Below, in pieces: positions 56,967-64,000 of a stretch of DNA of 64,000 nt. The DNA is taken from the NCBI RefSeq assembly GCF_900460065.1, contig NZ_UAVD01000056.1, positions 62,001 through 126,000 on the forward strand, read 5' to 3'. Made by a program: the position numbers and the translations under genes. This DNA comes from Streptomyces griseus (GTDB lineage: Bacteria; Actinomycetota; Actinomycetes; Streptomycetales; Streptomycetaceae). Within the stretch, counting starts at the first letter, position 1. Each line of letters starts with the position of its first letter. Under the pieces are notes generated by a model. The model ran no database searches. It saw nothing but the letters and a program-made list of their open reading frames with translations, and was not told the DNA's origin.

Positions 56967-59711
56967 CTACGGTTTCAGGGTCAGCGTGTCGACCGTGGAC
57001 GCGTCGACCGCGTCCTTCCCGAAGGACCAGTCGAGCAGTTCACCGTCGACCCACTTGTCGGTCTGATCGGTGTAGTGCGCGCTGAACGCGTGCCCGGAGG
57101 CCCCGCTCAGGTTGATCCAGCGGGACTTGTCCCAGTCCCCCACGTTGACGACCATCCGCATCGACGGCACCCAGACGACCTCGTAGCCGCTCGCCGCGTT
57201 CCAGCCGGTGGCGTTGACCGCCGCCTCGCCGCCGCCGAGGTTCCAGGGGCCCCGGTTGAGCGCCCGCTGGAGCAGGCCGGGGCCCTCGGTGCCGAGGGTC
57301 TGGTTCTTCAGCGTCAGCCGGTGCAGCCGGCCCCAGCTCCAGGTGGAGATGTTCTTGCCGAGCTTGGAGGTCAGCTCCCAGCGGGCGTCCTCCATCGCCC
57401 GGGCGAACAGGTCGTCCCGGTTCTCCAGGGCGTCCTCGCGGCCCCGGGCGGGCGCCTTCCACCACTCGTTGTCCTGGTCGTCCACGATGTCGCGGACCAC
57501 CTGGAACCAGCGGTCGCCGCCGTCCGGCTGCGCGGTGTCGCCGTCGCGCTGGCCGCACTCGCGGACGAGCTTCTTCTGCTGGTCGGCCGGGCCGCTGTTC
57601 TTGGCCGGCGGAACATTGAGGCAGTCGCCCTCGACCCGCATCTCCTTGGGCAGCTTGTTGCCGAAGGCGAGCTTCAGGATGTTGCGCCAGACGCCGTTGA
57701 AGTACGCGGCGGCGGCCGAGTCGGGCTCCTGGGTGTAGTCCCAGCCCTCCAGCAGCTTCTGGGCCTCGCGGACGCTCGGGTCGGAGATGTTGATCTTCTT
57801 CAGCTCGGGCACCAGCAGCGCGGCGATCTCGCTGAAGTTGTCCATCTGCATCTTCTGCATGTCATCGGTCGAGACCTTCTCGCCACCCTTGATCTTCTGG
57901 GTCAGGAGGTCGTTGATCCGCTGGCTGCGGGCGCCGTAGCCCCAGTCCTTGGTCAGGAGGTGGGGGTACTTCTCCTCGTCGATGACGGCCTGGTTGGCGG
58001 TGACGATGAAGCCGCGGTCCGGGTTGTACTCGTACGGCAGCTCGTCGAAGGGGATGTACCCCTCCCACGCGTACCTCGGGTCCCAGCCCGGGGCCGGCGC
58101 CGTCCCGTCGTAGCCCTTGGAGCGGACCGGGATCTTACCGGGGGCCTGGTAGCCGATGTTGCCCTTGGTGTCGGCGTAGATGAGGTTCTGCGAGGGGACC
58201 TCGAAGTACTCCGCGGCCTTGCGGAAGGTGGTGAAGTCCTTGGCCCGGTTGAGCGCGAAGACGGCGTCCATGGACTTGCCGGGCTCCAGCGCCGTCCACT
58301 TCAGCGCCACCGCGTAGCCGTCGGCCCGGTCGGGGGCCGCGTTGCTGACGGGGGCCTTCTGGCCGACCTTGTCCAGTTCCTTGCTGCGGTCGGAGACCAG
58401 GGGGCCGTTGTTCGTCTCGCGGACGGTGATCGTCCGGTCCCGGCCGCCGGCGACCTTGATGGTCTCCTCGCGGGTCTTGAAGGACTTCGTCTCGCCGTCG
58501 TACAGGTAGCCGTCGCCGGAGACCTTCTCCAGGAAGAGATCGGTGACGTCGGCGCCGAGGTTGGTGAGACCCCAGGCGATGTCCTGGTTGTGACCGATGA
58601 TCACACCGGGCATGCCGGAGAAGGTGTAGCCGGCCGTGTCGTACTGGCAGCTCTTGGAGAGCTCCCGGCAGTGCAGGCCCATCTGGTACCAGAGGGAGGG
58701 CAGCATCGGCGCGAGGTGCGGGTCGTTCGCGAGCAGCGCCTTGCCGGACGTCGTGTGGTCGCCGTTGACGACCCAGGAGTTCGAGCCGATGCCGTTGCCG
58801 TTCGGGCCGAGCAGCGCCGGGATCTCGTCGAGGGTGTCGGAGAGGGCGGAGAGCTGGGTGTTCAGGCCCTCCGTGGCCCCCTCGGGGGTGGTGGAGCCGA
58901 CGGAGTCCGACGGGGTCGCCTCGGGGTCGAACTTCCCGGTGACCGGGGAGATCGCGCCGTTCTCGACGATCGGCCTGTTCTGCTTGTACGGGTAGCCGGG
59001 GTACAGGTCCTCGATCTGGTCCTTGTCGAGGCGGCTGGTCAGCAGCGAACGGTCGATCTCGTCCTGCATGTTGCCGCGCAGGTCCCAGGCCATCGCCTTC
59101 AGCCAGGCCACCGAGTCGACCGGGGTCCACTCGCCGGGCTTGTAGTCGTTGGTCAGCCCCAGAGCCGCGTACTCGACCGAGATGTCCCGGCCTTCCTTGC
59201 CCTTCAGGTACGCGTTGACGCCCTCCGCGTACGACTGGAGGTTCTTCTTGGTGCTCTCGTCCAGGACCTCGTCGTACTCCTTCTGCGCCACCTTCCGCCA
59301 GCCGAGGGTGCGCAGGAAGGAATCGGTCTCCACCTGTCCGGAACCGAACATCTCGGAGAGCCGACCGGCCGTCATGTGCCGCCGGACGTCCATCTCCCAG
59401 AAGCGGTCCTGCGCCTGGACGAAGCCCTGGGCGCGGAAGAGGTCGGCGTCGGAGTCCGCGTAGATCTGCGGGATTCCGTAGGAGTCACGTTTGACCTCGA
59501 CGTCGCCGGAGAGGCCGTCGAGCGTTATCGACCCGGTGGTCTGCGGGTACGAGGCCCGCACGGTGGACACGGACCAGTAGGCCCCGTATCCGACACCCGC
59601 GACGAGCGCCAGCACCAGGACGAGCACGAGCAGGCGGGCGCGTCGCCCCTTCTTCCTGCCGGGCTTCTTCGCGTCGGAAGGGCCGGAAGAGGCGGTTGTG
59701 TTGGCGGGCAT
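56967..59711 (-). CDS. Penicillin acylase-family Ntn hydrolase, membrane-anchored
   Basis: 914 residues from ATG 59711 (AAGGAC upstream). A basic stub (K-K-P-G-R-K-K-G-R-R-A-R), an uncleaved-looking membrane helix at 27-47, the alpha chain to about 300, a spacer, then the autoprocessing point with Ser310 in G-S-N-S-W, matching the S-N-M-W nucleophile start of penicillin G acylase beta chains. N-D-P-H-L and Y-Q-M-G-L follow. Family members hydrolyse amides, including acyl-homoserine lactones and beta-lactam side chains. The protein should act outside the membrane. It is divergent to the antiporter gene with an iron-box-like half-site between them. Confidence 0.92.
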   Translation of the reverse strand: MPANTTASSGPSDAKKPGRKKGRRARLLVLVLVLALVAGVGYGAYWSVSTVRASYPQTTGSITLDGLSGDVEVKRDSYGIPQIYADSDADLFRAQGFVQAQDRFWEMDVRRHMTAGRLSEMFGSGQVETDSFLRTLGWRKVAQKEYDEVLDESTKKNLQSYAEGVNAYLKGKEGRDISVEYAALGLTNDYKPGEWTPVDSVAWLKAMAWDLRGNMQDEIDRSLLTSRLDKDQIEDLYPGYPYKQNRPIVENGAISPVTGKFDPEATPSDSVGSTTPEGATEGLNTQLSALSDTLDEIPALLGPNGNGIGSNSWVVNGDHTTSGKALLANDPHLAPMLPSLWYQMGLHCRELSKSCQYDTAGYTFSGMPGVIIGHNQDIAWGLTNLGADVTDLFLEKVSGDGYLYDGETKSFKTREETIKVAGGRDRTITVRETNNGPLVSDRSKELDKVGQKAPVSNAAPDRADGYAVALKWTALEPGKSMDAVFALNRAKDFTTFRKAAEYFEVPSQNLIYADTKGNIGYQAPGKIPVRSKGYDGTAPAPGWDPRYAWEGYIPFDELPYEYNPDRGFIVTANQAVIDEEKYPHLLTKDWGYGARSQRINDLLTQKIKGGEKVSTDDMQKMQMDNFSEIAALLVPELKKINISDPSVREAQKLLEGWDYTQEPDSAAAAYFNGVWRNILKLAFGNKLPKEMRVEGDCLNVPPAKNSGPADQQKKLVRECGQRDGDTAQPDGGDRWFQVVRDIVDDQDNEWWKAPARGREDALENRDDLFARAMEDARWELTSKLGKNISTWSWGRLHRLTLKNQTLGTEGPGLLQRALNRGPWNLGGGEAAVNATGWNAASGYEVVWVPSMRMVVNVGDWDKSRWINLSGASGHAFSAHYTDQTDKWVDGELLDWSFGKDAVDASTVDTLTLKP

Positions 59712-59857
59712 CGCTGTCCTTCGAGGGGCAGGGTGGTCCTGGGAGTGCAGGAGCAACCATAGGCGCAGCGGAGAAGCCACTCGGACGCGGTATGGGGATG
59801 CATCCATTTGCGTCTTCCTCGTACGAACACTCGAACCCGTCAAGAAATCGTTAAAGA

Positions 59858-59871
59858 TTAGGTAAGGTAAC
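59858..59871. promoter_or_regulatory. Possible degenerate iron (DmdR/IdeR) box
   Basis: TTAGGTAAGGTAAC differs from the left part of the streptomycete iron box (TTAGGTNAGGCTAACCTAA from memory) by one missing base, but the right part is not conserved. It lies 146 bp from the acylase start and 58 bp from the antiporter start in the divergent gap 59712-59928. Confidence 0.35.
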
Positions 59872-59928
59872 GAAGTAACTGGCTGCCGGAGGACGATCCG
59901 GCAGGCGCACGCAGGGAAGGAACGGACC

Positions 59929-61563
59929 CTGACTGTCCACGCGCTCAACGAACTCCTGCTCGTCTGCTCGCTCGTCCTGCTCGTCGCCGTGGCGGCGGTG
60001 CGGATCTCCTCGCGCAGCGGGCTCCCCAGCCTGCTCCTGTATCTCGGCATCGGGATCGCCCTGGGGCAGGACGGCATCTTCGACGTCAAGTTCGACAACG
60101 CCGAACTGACGCAGGTGATCGGCTACGCCGCCCTGGTCGTGATCCTGGCCGAGGGCGGACTCGGGGCGAAGTGGAAAGAGGTCAAACCCGTCCTGCCGGC
60201 GGCCGCCGTCGTCTCGACCGTCGGCGTCGGCATCAGCGTGGGCATCACCGCCTCCGCCGCGCACTACCTGGTCGGCCTGGACTGGCGCCAGGCGCTCATC
60301 ATCGGCGCGGTCGTCTCCTCGACCGACGCGGCGGCCGTCTTCTCCGTCCTGCGCAGGGTGCCCCTGCCGCCGCGGATCACCGGCGTCCTGGAAGCGGAGT
60401 CCGGCTTCAACGACGCCCCGGTCGTCATCCTGGTCGTCGCGTTCTCCGCGGCCGGCCCGGTCGAGCACTGGTACGTCCTGGTCGCGGAGATCGCCCTGGA
60501 GCTGGCCATCGGCGCCGCCATCGGCATCGCGGTGGGCTGGCTGGGGTCCCTGGGGCTGCGCCATGTCGCGCTGCCCGCCTCCGGCCTGTACCCGATCGCC
60601 GTGATGGCCATCGCCGTCTCGGCGTACGCGGCGGGCGCCATGGCGCACGGCAGCGGGTTCCTCGCCGTCTACCTGGCCGCGATGATCCTCGGCAACTCCA
60701 AGCTGCCGCACTGGCCCGCCACCCGGGGCTTCGCCGACGGGCTCGGCTGGCTGGCCCAGATCGGCATGTTCGTGCTGCTCGGCCTCCTGGTCACGCCGCA
60801 CGACCTGGTCGACGACTTCTGGCCCGCCATCGTCGTGGGCCTGGTGCTGACCATGGTGGCGCGACCGCTGTCCGTCTTCCTCAGCCTCGCGCCGTTCCGG
60901 ATGCCGGCCCGCGAGAAGGTCCTCATGTCGTGGGCCGGGCTGCGCGGGGCGGTGCCCATCATCCTGGCGACCATTCCGATGGTGTCCGGGGTGCAGGGCA
61001 GTACGAGAATCTTCAACATCGTCTTCGTCCTGGTCATCGTCTACACCCTGATCCAGGGACCGACGCTGCCCTGGGTCGCGAACAAGCTGAACATCGCCGA
61101 CGACCCGGCCGAAGCCGACGACCTGGGCATCGAGTCGGCCCCGCTGGAGCGGCTGCGCGGACACCTGCTGTCGGTCGACATCCCCGCGAAGTCCAAGATG
61201 CACGGCGTCGAGGTCGGCGAGCTCCGGCTCCCGGCGGGCGCCGCGGTCACCCTGGTGGTCCGCGAGGGCACGAGCTTCGTGCCCTCCCCCGCGACGGTGC
61301 TGCGCCGCGGGGACGAGCTGCTGGTGGTGGCCACCGACCCGGTGCGCGACCGGGCGGAGGAACGGCTGCGGGCGGTCGGCGAGGGCGGCAAACTGGCCGG
61401 CTGGCTGGGCACGGGCTCCCCCGTCGCCAACGCGCCCGGCATGGTGGGACCCCACGGCGGGTCCGCCATCCCCCAGGCGATGAAGCTGGCCAAGAAGCTC
61501 GGCGGCGCCGGCGCCGGCGCCCCGGGCAACGGCAACGGCAGCGGCACGAAGACGAGCTCCTGA
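59929..61563 (+). CDS. CPA1-type K+/H+ antiporter with RCK_C domain
   Basis: 544 residues if translation begins at CTG 59929, which follows GGAAGGA by 8 bp and gives L-T-V-H-A-L-N-E-L-L-L, the start seen in other streptomycete members as I recall; no ATG, GTG or TTG lies between. A GTG at 59989 (M-A-A-V-R-I-S-S) is the fallback and would cut helix 1. About 12 to 13 helices carry the antiporter core (D-A-A-A-V-F-S and E-A-E-S-G-F-N-D-A-P), followed by an RCK_C/TrkA_C domain at about 425-500 (L-P-A-G-A-A-V-T-L-V-V-R-E-G) and a Gly/Asn-rich tail. Confidence 0.92.
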   Translation: MTVHALNELLLVCSLVLLVAVAAVRISSRSGLPSLLLYLGIGIALGQDGIFDVKFDNAELTQVIGYAALVVILAEGGLGAKWKEVKPVLPAAAVVSTVGVGISVGITASAAHYLVGLDWRQALIIGAVVSSTDAAAVFSVLRRVPLPPRITGVLEAESGFNDAPVVILVVAFSAAGPVEHWYVLVAEIALELAIGAAIGIAVGWLGSLGLRHVALPASGLYPIAVMAIAVSAYAAGAMAHGSGFLAVYLAAMILGNSKLPHWPATRGFADGLGWLAQIGMFVLLGLLVTPHDLVDDFWPAIVVGLVLTMVARPLSVFLSLAPFRMPAREKVLMSWAGLRGAVPIILATIPMVSGVQGSTRIFNIVFVLVIVYTLIQGPTLPWVANKLNIADDPAEADDLGIESAPLERLRGHLLSVDIPAKSKMHGVEVGELRLPAGAAVTLVVREGTSFVPSPATVLRRGDELLVVATDPVRDRAEERLRAVGEGGKLAGWLGTGSPVANAPGMVGPHGGSAIPQAMKLAKKLGGAGAGAPGNGNGSGTKTSS

Positions 61564-61621
61564 GACCCGCCGAGGCGACGAGCCAGGAGTCAGCGGCGTA
61601 CGCGTCGCAGATCACAGGCCG

Positions 61622-61669
61622 AGGCAGGAAGCCCCGTACGCAATCACAGGCATACAGGGCTTCCTGCCT
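61622..61669. terminator. Large stem-loop after the antiporter gene
   Basis: 13-bp perfect arms (61622-61634 and 61657-61669) with a 22-nt loop, 58 bp after the antiporter stop. Beyond it the 230 bp to the MFS start hold no convincing gene, only a small CGACCG/CGGTCG pairing near 61719-61735. Confidence 0.75.
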
Positions 61670-61898
61670 GTACGATTAAGGGCAAATCTGATCGACCAAC
61701 TCTGTCTGATGCAGAGCTGGCGCGACCGTATGGCGGTCGTGGTGTCTCTTCGCCCGGCGTTTCTCCGCCGATTGCAGCGAGTCGCCCGGCATCTACCGCA
61801 GTTCCGCGCGAAGAGGACAGCTCTCGGCCGCTTCCGTCCAGCCCGCCCCACAAGGGCGCCGGGAAGCAGGGCCACCAGGCGGCAGAAAGGCAAGGACC

Positions 61899-63179
61899 GT
61901 GGCGACCACGGTCTCCGACCGCCCCGGATACGGGCAACTCCTGCGCACCCCCGGTGCGTGGACCTTCCTCCTCCCGGGCTTCGCCGCACGGCAGCCGTTC
62001 GCGATGCTCACCATCGGCATCGTCCTCCTCGTGCAGCACACCACCGGCTCGTACGGCAGCGCCGGCGCCGTCGCGGCGGTCTCCGGCGTCTCCATGGCGC
62101 TGTTCGCCCCGCAGAGCGGCAAGCTCGCCGACCGCTTCGGTCAGCGCGCCGTCCTGCTCCCCGGGGTGCTGCTCCACGCCGTCTCCGTGAGCGCCCTGAC
62201 CGTCCTGGCGCTGGCGGACGCGCCCCTGTGGGCGCTGTTCGCCGCCGCCGTGCCGACCGGCGCCTCGATCCCGCAGATCGGCCCCATGGTGCGGGCCCGC
62301 TGGGCGGCGCTGCTGGGGGCGACCCCCGACCGGCCCGCCTCTCCGCTGATGTCCACCGCGGCCGCGTTCGAGTCGGTGACGGACGAGTTCACGTTCGTCC
62401 TCGGCCCGGTCATCGCCACCGCGCTGTGCACCGGCGTGCACCCGGCGGCCGGACTGATCACGGAAGCCGCCCTCACCCTGGTCGGCGGCCTGTTCTTCGC
62501 CGCGCAGCGCGCCACCCAGCCCGCCCCGCGCAGCGCGGCCACCACGACCGAACCGCACGCCTCGGCGCTCTCCGTGCCCGGTGTGCGCGTCCTGGCCGTC
62601 GCCTTCCTGGGCATCGGCGCCGTCTTCGGCGGGATGCAGGTCTCGCTGACCGCGTTCTCCGAGGAGATCGGCCACCCCGGGGTGAACGGGGTCCTCTACG
62701 GGGTCTTCGCGGCGGGCAACATGCTGGCCGGCATCGCCTGCGGAGCCATCGCCTGGAAGAGCAGCCCGCGCCGCCGGCTGATCGTCGGGTACGTGGCGCT
62801 GACCCTGACCGCCTCCGGCCTCTGGGCCGTGCACTCGGTGCCGCTGCTGGCCGGGCTCGGCCTGCTCGTCGGCCTGTGCATCGCCCCGGCGCTGATCAGC
62901 GGCTACACCCTGGTCGAGGCGCTGGTGCCCGCCACCGCCCGCACCGAGGCCTTCACCTGGCTGACGGGGGCCGTGGCGCTCGGGCAGGCGGCGGCCGTCA
63001 CCGTGGCGGGGCGACTCGCCGACGCCCAGGGCGCGAGCACCGGATTCCTGGTGCCGCTGGCCGCAACCGTGCTGGCGCTGCTGACCCTGTTGGCCCTGCG
63101 TTCGCGGCTGACGCCGAGGCTCTCGGGGCGCACCGTCGCGCGTGGGATCGGTCACCGCGAGCCGGTCACGGTGGACTGA
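61899..63179 (+). CDS. MFS transporter, YbcL/Ymfd-like exporter
   Basis: 426 residues from GTG 61899 (GGCAAGGA upstream). 12 helices; the A-D-R-F-G-Q-R motif of the loop between helices 2 and 3 is present (G-K-L-A-D-R-F-G-Q-R-A). A second-half D/R pattern A-D-A-Q-G-A-S precedes the last helix pair. It is probably an exporter; no local regulator is encoded, and the substrate is unknown. The product family name is from layout only. Confidence 0.88.
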   Translation: MATTVSDRPGYGQLLRTPGAWTFLLPGFAARQPFAMLTIGIVLLVQHTTGSYGSAGAVAAVSGVSMALFAPQSGKLADRFGQRAVLLPGVLLHAVSVSALTVLALADAPLWALFAAAVPTGASIPQIGPMVRARWAALLGATPDRPASPLMSTAAAFESVTDEFTFVLGPVIATALCTGVHPAAGLITEAALTLVGGLFFAAQRATQPAPRSAATTTEPHASALSVPGVRVLAVAFLGIGAVFGGMQVSLTAFSEEIGHPGVNGVLYGVFAAGNMLAGIACGAIAWKSSPRRRLIVGYVALTLTASGLWAVHSVPLLAGLGLLVGLCIAPALISGYTLVEALVPATARTEAFTWLTGAVALGQAAAVTVAGRLADAQGASTGFLVPLAATVLALLTLLALRSRLTPRLSGRTVARGIGHREPVTVD

Positions 63180-63245
63180 TTCAACGGAATACGTCAGTAT
63201 GGAGCGTCGTTAGCACTCATTGAGTGAGAGTGCCAGGAGGAGCAA

Positions 63246-63593
63246 GTGCCGACCTATCAGTACCAGTGCACCGAGTGCGGCGAGGGCCTCGAGGCGGTGC
63301 AGAAGTTCACCGATGACGCCCTGACCGTGTGCCCGAGCTGCGACGGACGCCTCAAGAAGGTGTTCTCCGCGGTCGGCATCGTCTTCAAGGGTTCCGGTTT
63401 CTACCGGAACGACAGCCGTGGCTCGTCGTCGAGCAGCACACCGGCGTCGACGGCCTCGAAGTCGTCCGACTCCGCGTCGTCCTCGTCGTCGGGTTCGGAC
63501 ACGAAGGCGAGCGCGTCCTCGTCCTCCTCGTCCGGCTCCTCCTCGTCGTCGGCCTCCGCGCCGGCCTCGTCGAGCGGTACGTCGGCCGCCTGA
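63246..63593 (+). CDS. FmdB-family zinc-ribbon protein
   Basis: 115 residues from GTG 63246. Residues 1-40 are the FmdB zinc ribbon (M-P-T-Y-Q-Y-Q-C-x2-C ... C-P-S-C; Cys8, 11, 29 and 32). The rest is almost only Ser with Ala, Thr, Asp and Lys. FmdB proteins are presumed regulators and their role in actinobacteria is unknown. A perfect 15-bp hairpin follows. Confidence 0.92.
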   Translation: MPTYQYQCTECGEGLEAVQKFTDDALTVCPSCDGRLKKVFSAVGIVFKGSGFYRNDSRGSSSSSTPASTASKSSDSASSSSSGSDTKASASSSSSSGSSSSSASAPASSSGTSAA

Positions 63594-63619
63594 GCCCGCG
63601 TACGCCCCACCCGCTTCTC

Positions 63620-63655
63620 ACCGGACCCCGCCGAGGCCACTCGGCGGGGTCCGGT
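63620..63655 (+). terminator. 15-bp hairpin terminator after fmdB-like gene
   Basis: Arms 63620-63634 and 63641-63655 are exact complements with loop GGCCAC, 26 bp after the fmdB-like stop and 40 bp before the next start. Confidence 0.9.
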
Positions 63656-63695
63656 CGTTCCTCCGGGGGATCATCCCTCCCGATACGGTGACCGC

Positions 63696-64000
63696 ATGGC
63701 GAACGCACTTGACGAATCGGGCTCCGGTACGGGCACGGCGGGTACCGGGAGTTCAGCGGAGATCGGTGTCATCGGCGGCTCGGGCTTCTACTCCTTCCTG
63801 GAGGACGTCACCGAGGTATCCGTGGACACCCCCTACGGGAAGCCGAGCGACTCGGTCTTCCTCGGCGAGCTCGGCGGCCGGCGGGTGGCCTTCCTGCCGC
63901 GCCACGGACGCGGCCACCACCTGCCGCCGCACCGCATCAACTACCGGGCCAACCTGTGGGCGCTGCGCTCCGTAGGGGTCCGGCAGGTGCTCGGCCCGTG
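63696..64000 (+). CDS. mtnP: S-methyl-5'-thioadenosine phosphorylase (3' end outside window)
   Basis: ATG 63696, about 101 residues before the window ends. After an acidic/Ser-Gly lead of 20 residues the phosphate-site G-V-I-G-G-S-G-F-Y and the R-H-G-R-G-H-H-L-P-P-H segment are exactly those of MTA phosphorylase/PNP family II enzymes. It cleaves methylthioadenosine with phosphate in the methionine salvage route. Only the N-terminal third is seen. Confidence 0.93.
   Translation, partial: MANALDESGSGTGTAGTGSSAEIGVIGGSGFYSFLEDVTEVSVDTPYGKPSDSVFLGELGGRRVAFLPRHGRGHHLPPHRINYRANLWALRSVGVRQVLGP

Noticed and set aside
61564..61898. Small open frames after the antiporter gene
   Set aside because: They run into the MFS gene in a wrong frame and have no ribosome site or conserved-looking sequence.

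Overview
The window reads as a Streptomyces chromosome segment: very high GC, strong third-position G/C bias, Gly-Gly-Ala-Gly-type ribosome sites, many GTG starts, ATGA/GTGA stop-start overlaps, an SsgA-like sporulation protein, the actinobacterial divisome protein SepX, and the ATPase/XRE-DUF5753/DUF397 trio. From memory, the order rsmI, pmt, penicillin-binding protein, ssgA-like gene and then the sepX-rimJ-mogA-moaC-moeA-galU-formyl-THF ligase block matches the core region near SCO3153-SCO3183 of S. coelicolor. I could not check this by search.

Layout. 1-4.3 kb: a DUF6895-like fragment, a serine hydrolase, rsmI and a protein O-mannosyltransferase. 4.4-8 kb: a small accessory patch of unrecognised genes, with a perfect 24-bp hairpin and a 51-codon membrane gene. 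8.2-14.3 kb: PBP, exonuclease, MFS/AraC pair, YbaK deacylase, EamA exporter. 14.3-18.6 kb: the regulatory trio, a winged-helix/zinc-ribbon protein, a GNAT and a lipoprotein. 18.8-26.5 kb: a MocR regulator facing a YczE-type membrane protein, then a GNAT, an SDR/serine hydrolase pair and a cbiMN-cbiQ-cbiO metal importer. 26.7-35 kb: ssgA-like gene, an ABC permease without its ATPase, a TetR-controlled MMPL transporter and a tricorn-type protease. 35.2-39.8 kb: CsbD, then a flavin monooxygenase/hydrolase/SDR operon facing a MerR regulator. 39.9-50.3 kb: exonuclease III, two GNATs, a membrane-tethered sigma factor with a CAP domain, an XRE protein, a secreted trypsin-like protease, and a two-gene STAND NTPase/membrane-protein locus. 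50.6-56.9 kb: tRNA-Ala(CGC), sepX and the molybdenum-cofactor/galU operon. 57-64 kb: penicillin acylase, K+/H+ antiporter, MFS exporter, FmdB zinc ribbon and the start of MTA phosphorylase.

The strongest candidate for something undescribed is the pair at 46187-49994. A small two-helix membrane protein carries two copies of a short module (V-x-V-x-x-T-G-x-A ... G-G ... N-T-G), and a third copy sits at the extreme N-terminus of the adjacent 1149-residue STAND/TPR-like NTPase. This suggests the NTPase docks on the membrane protein through a shared module, with sensor and effector on separate chains. Other points worth attention are the sigma factor with a built-in anti-sigma-like zinc motif, membrane helix and exported CAP domain, palindromes facing the TetR and MocR genes, a Nur-like box before cbiM, and the ATPase-less ABC permease preceded by an in-frame repeat remnant.
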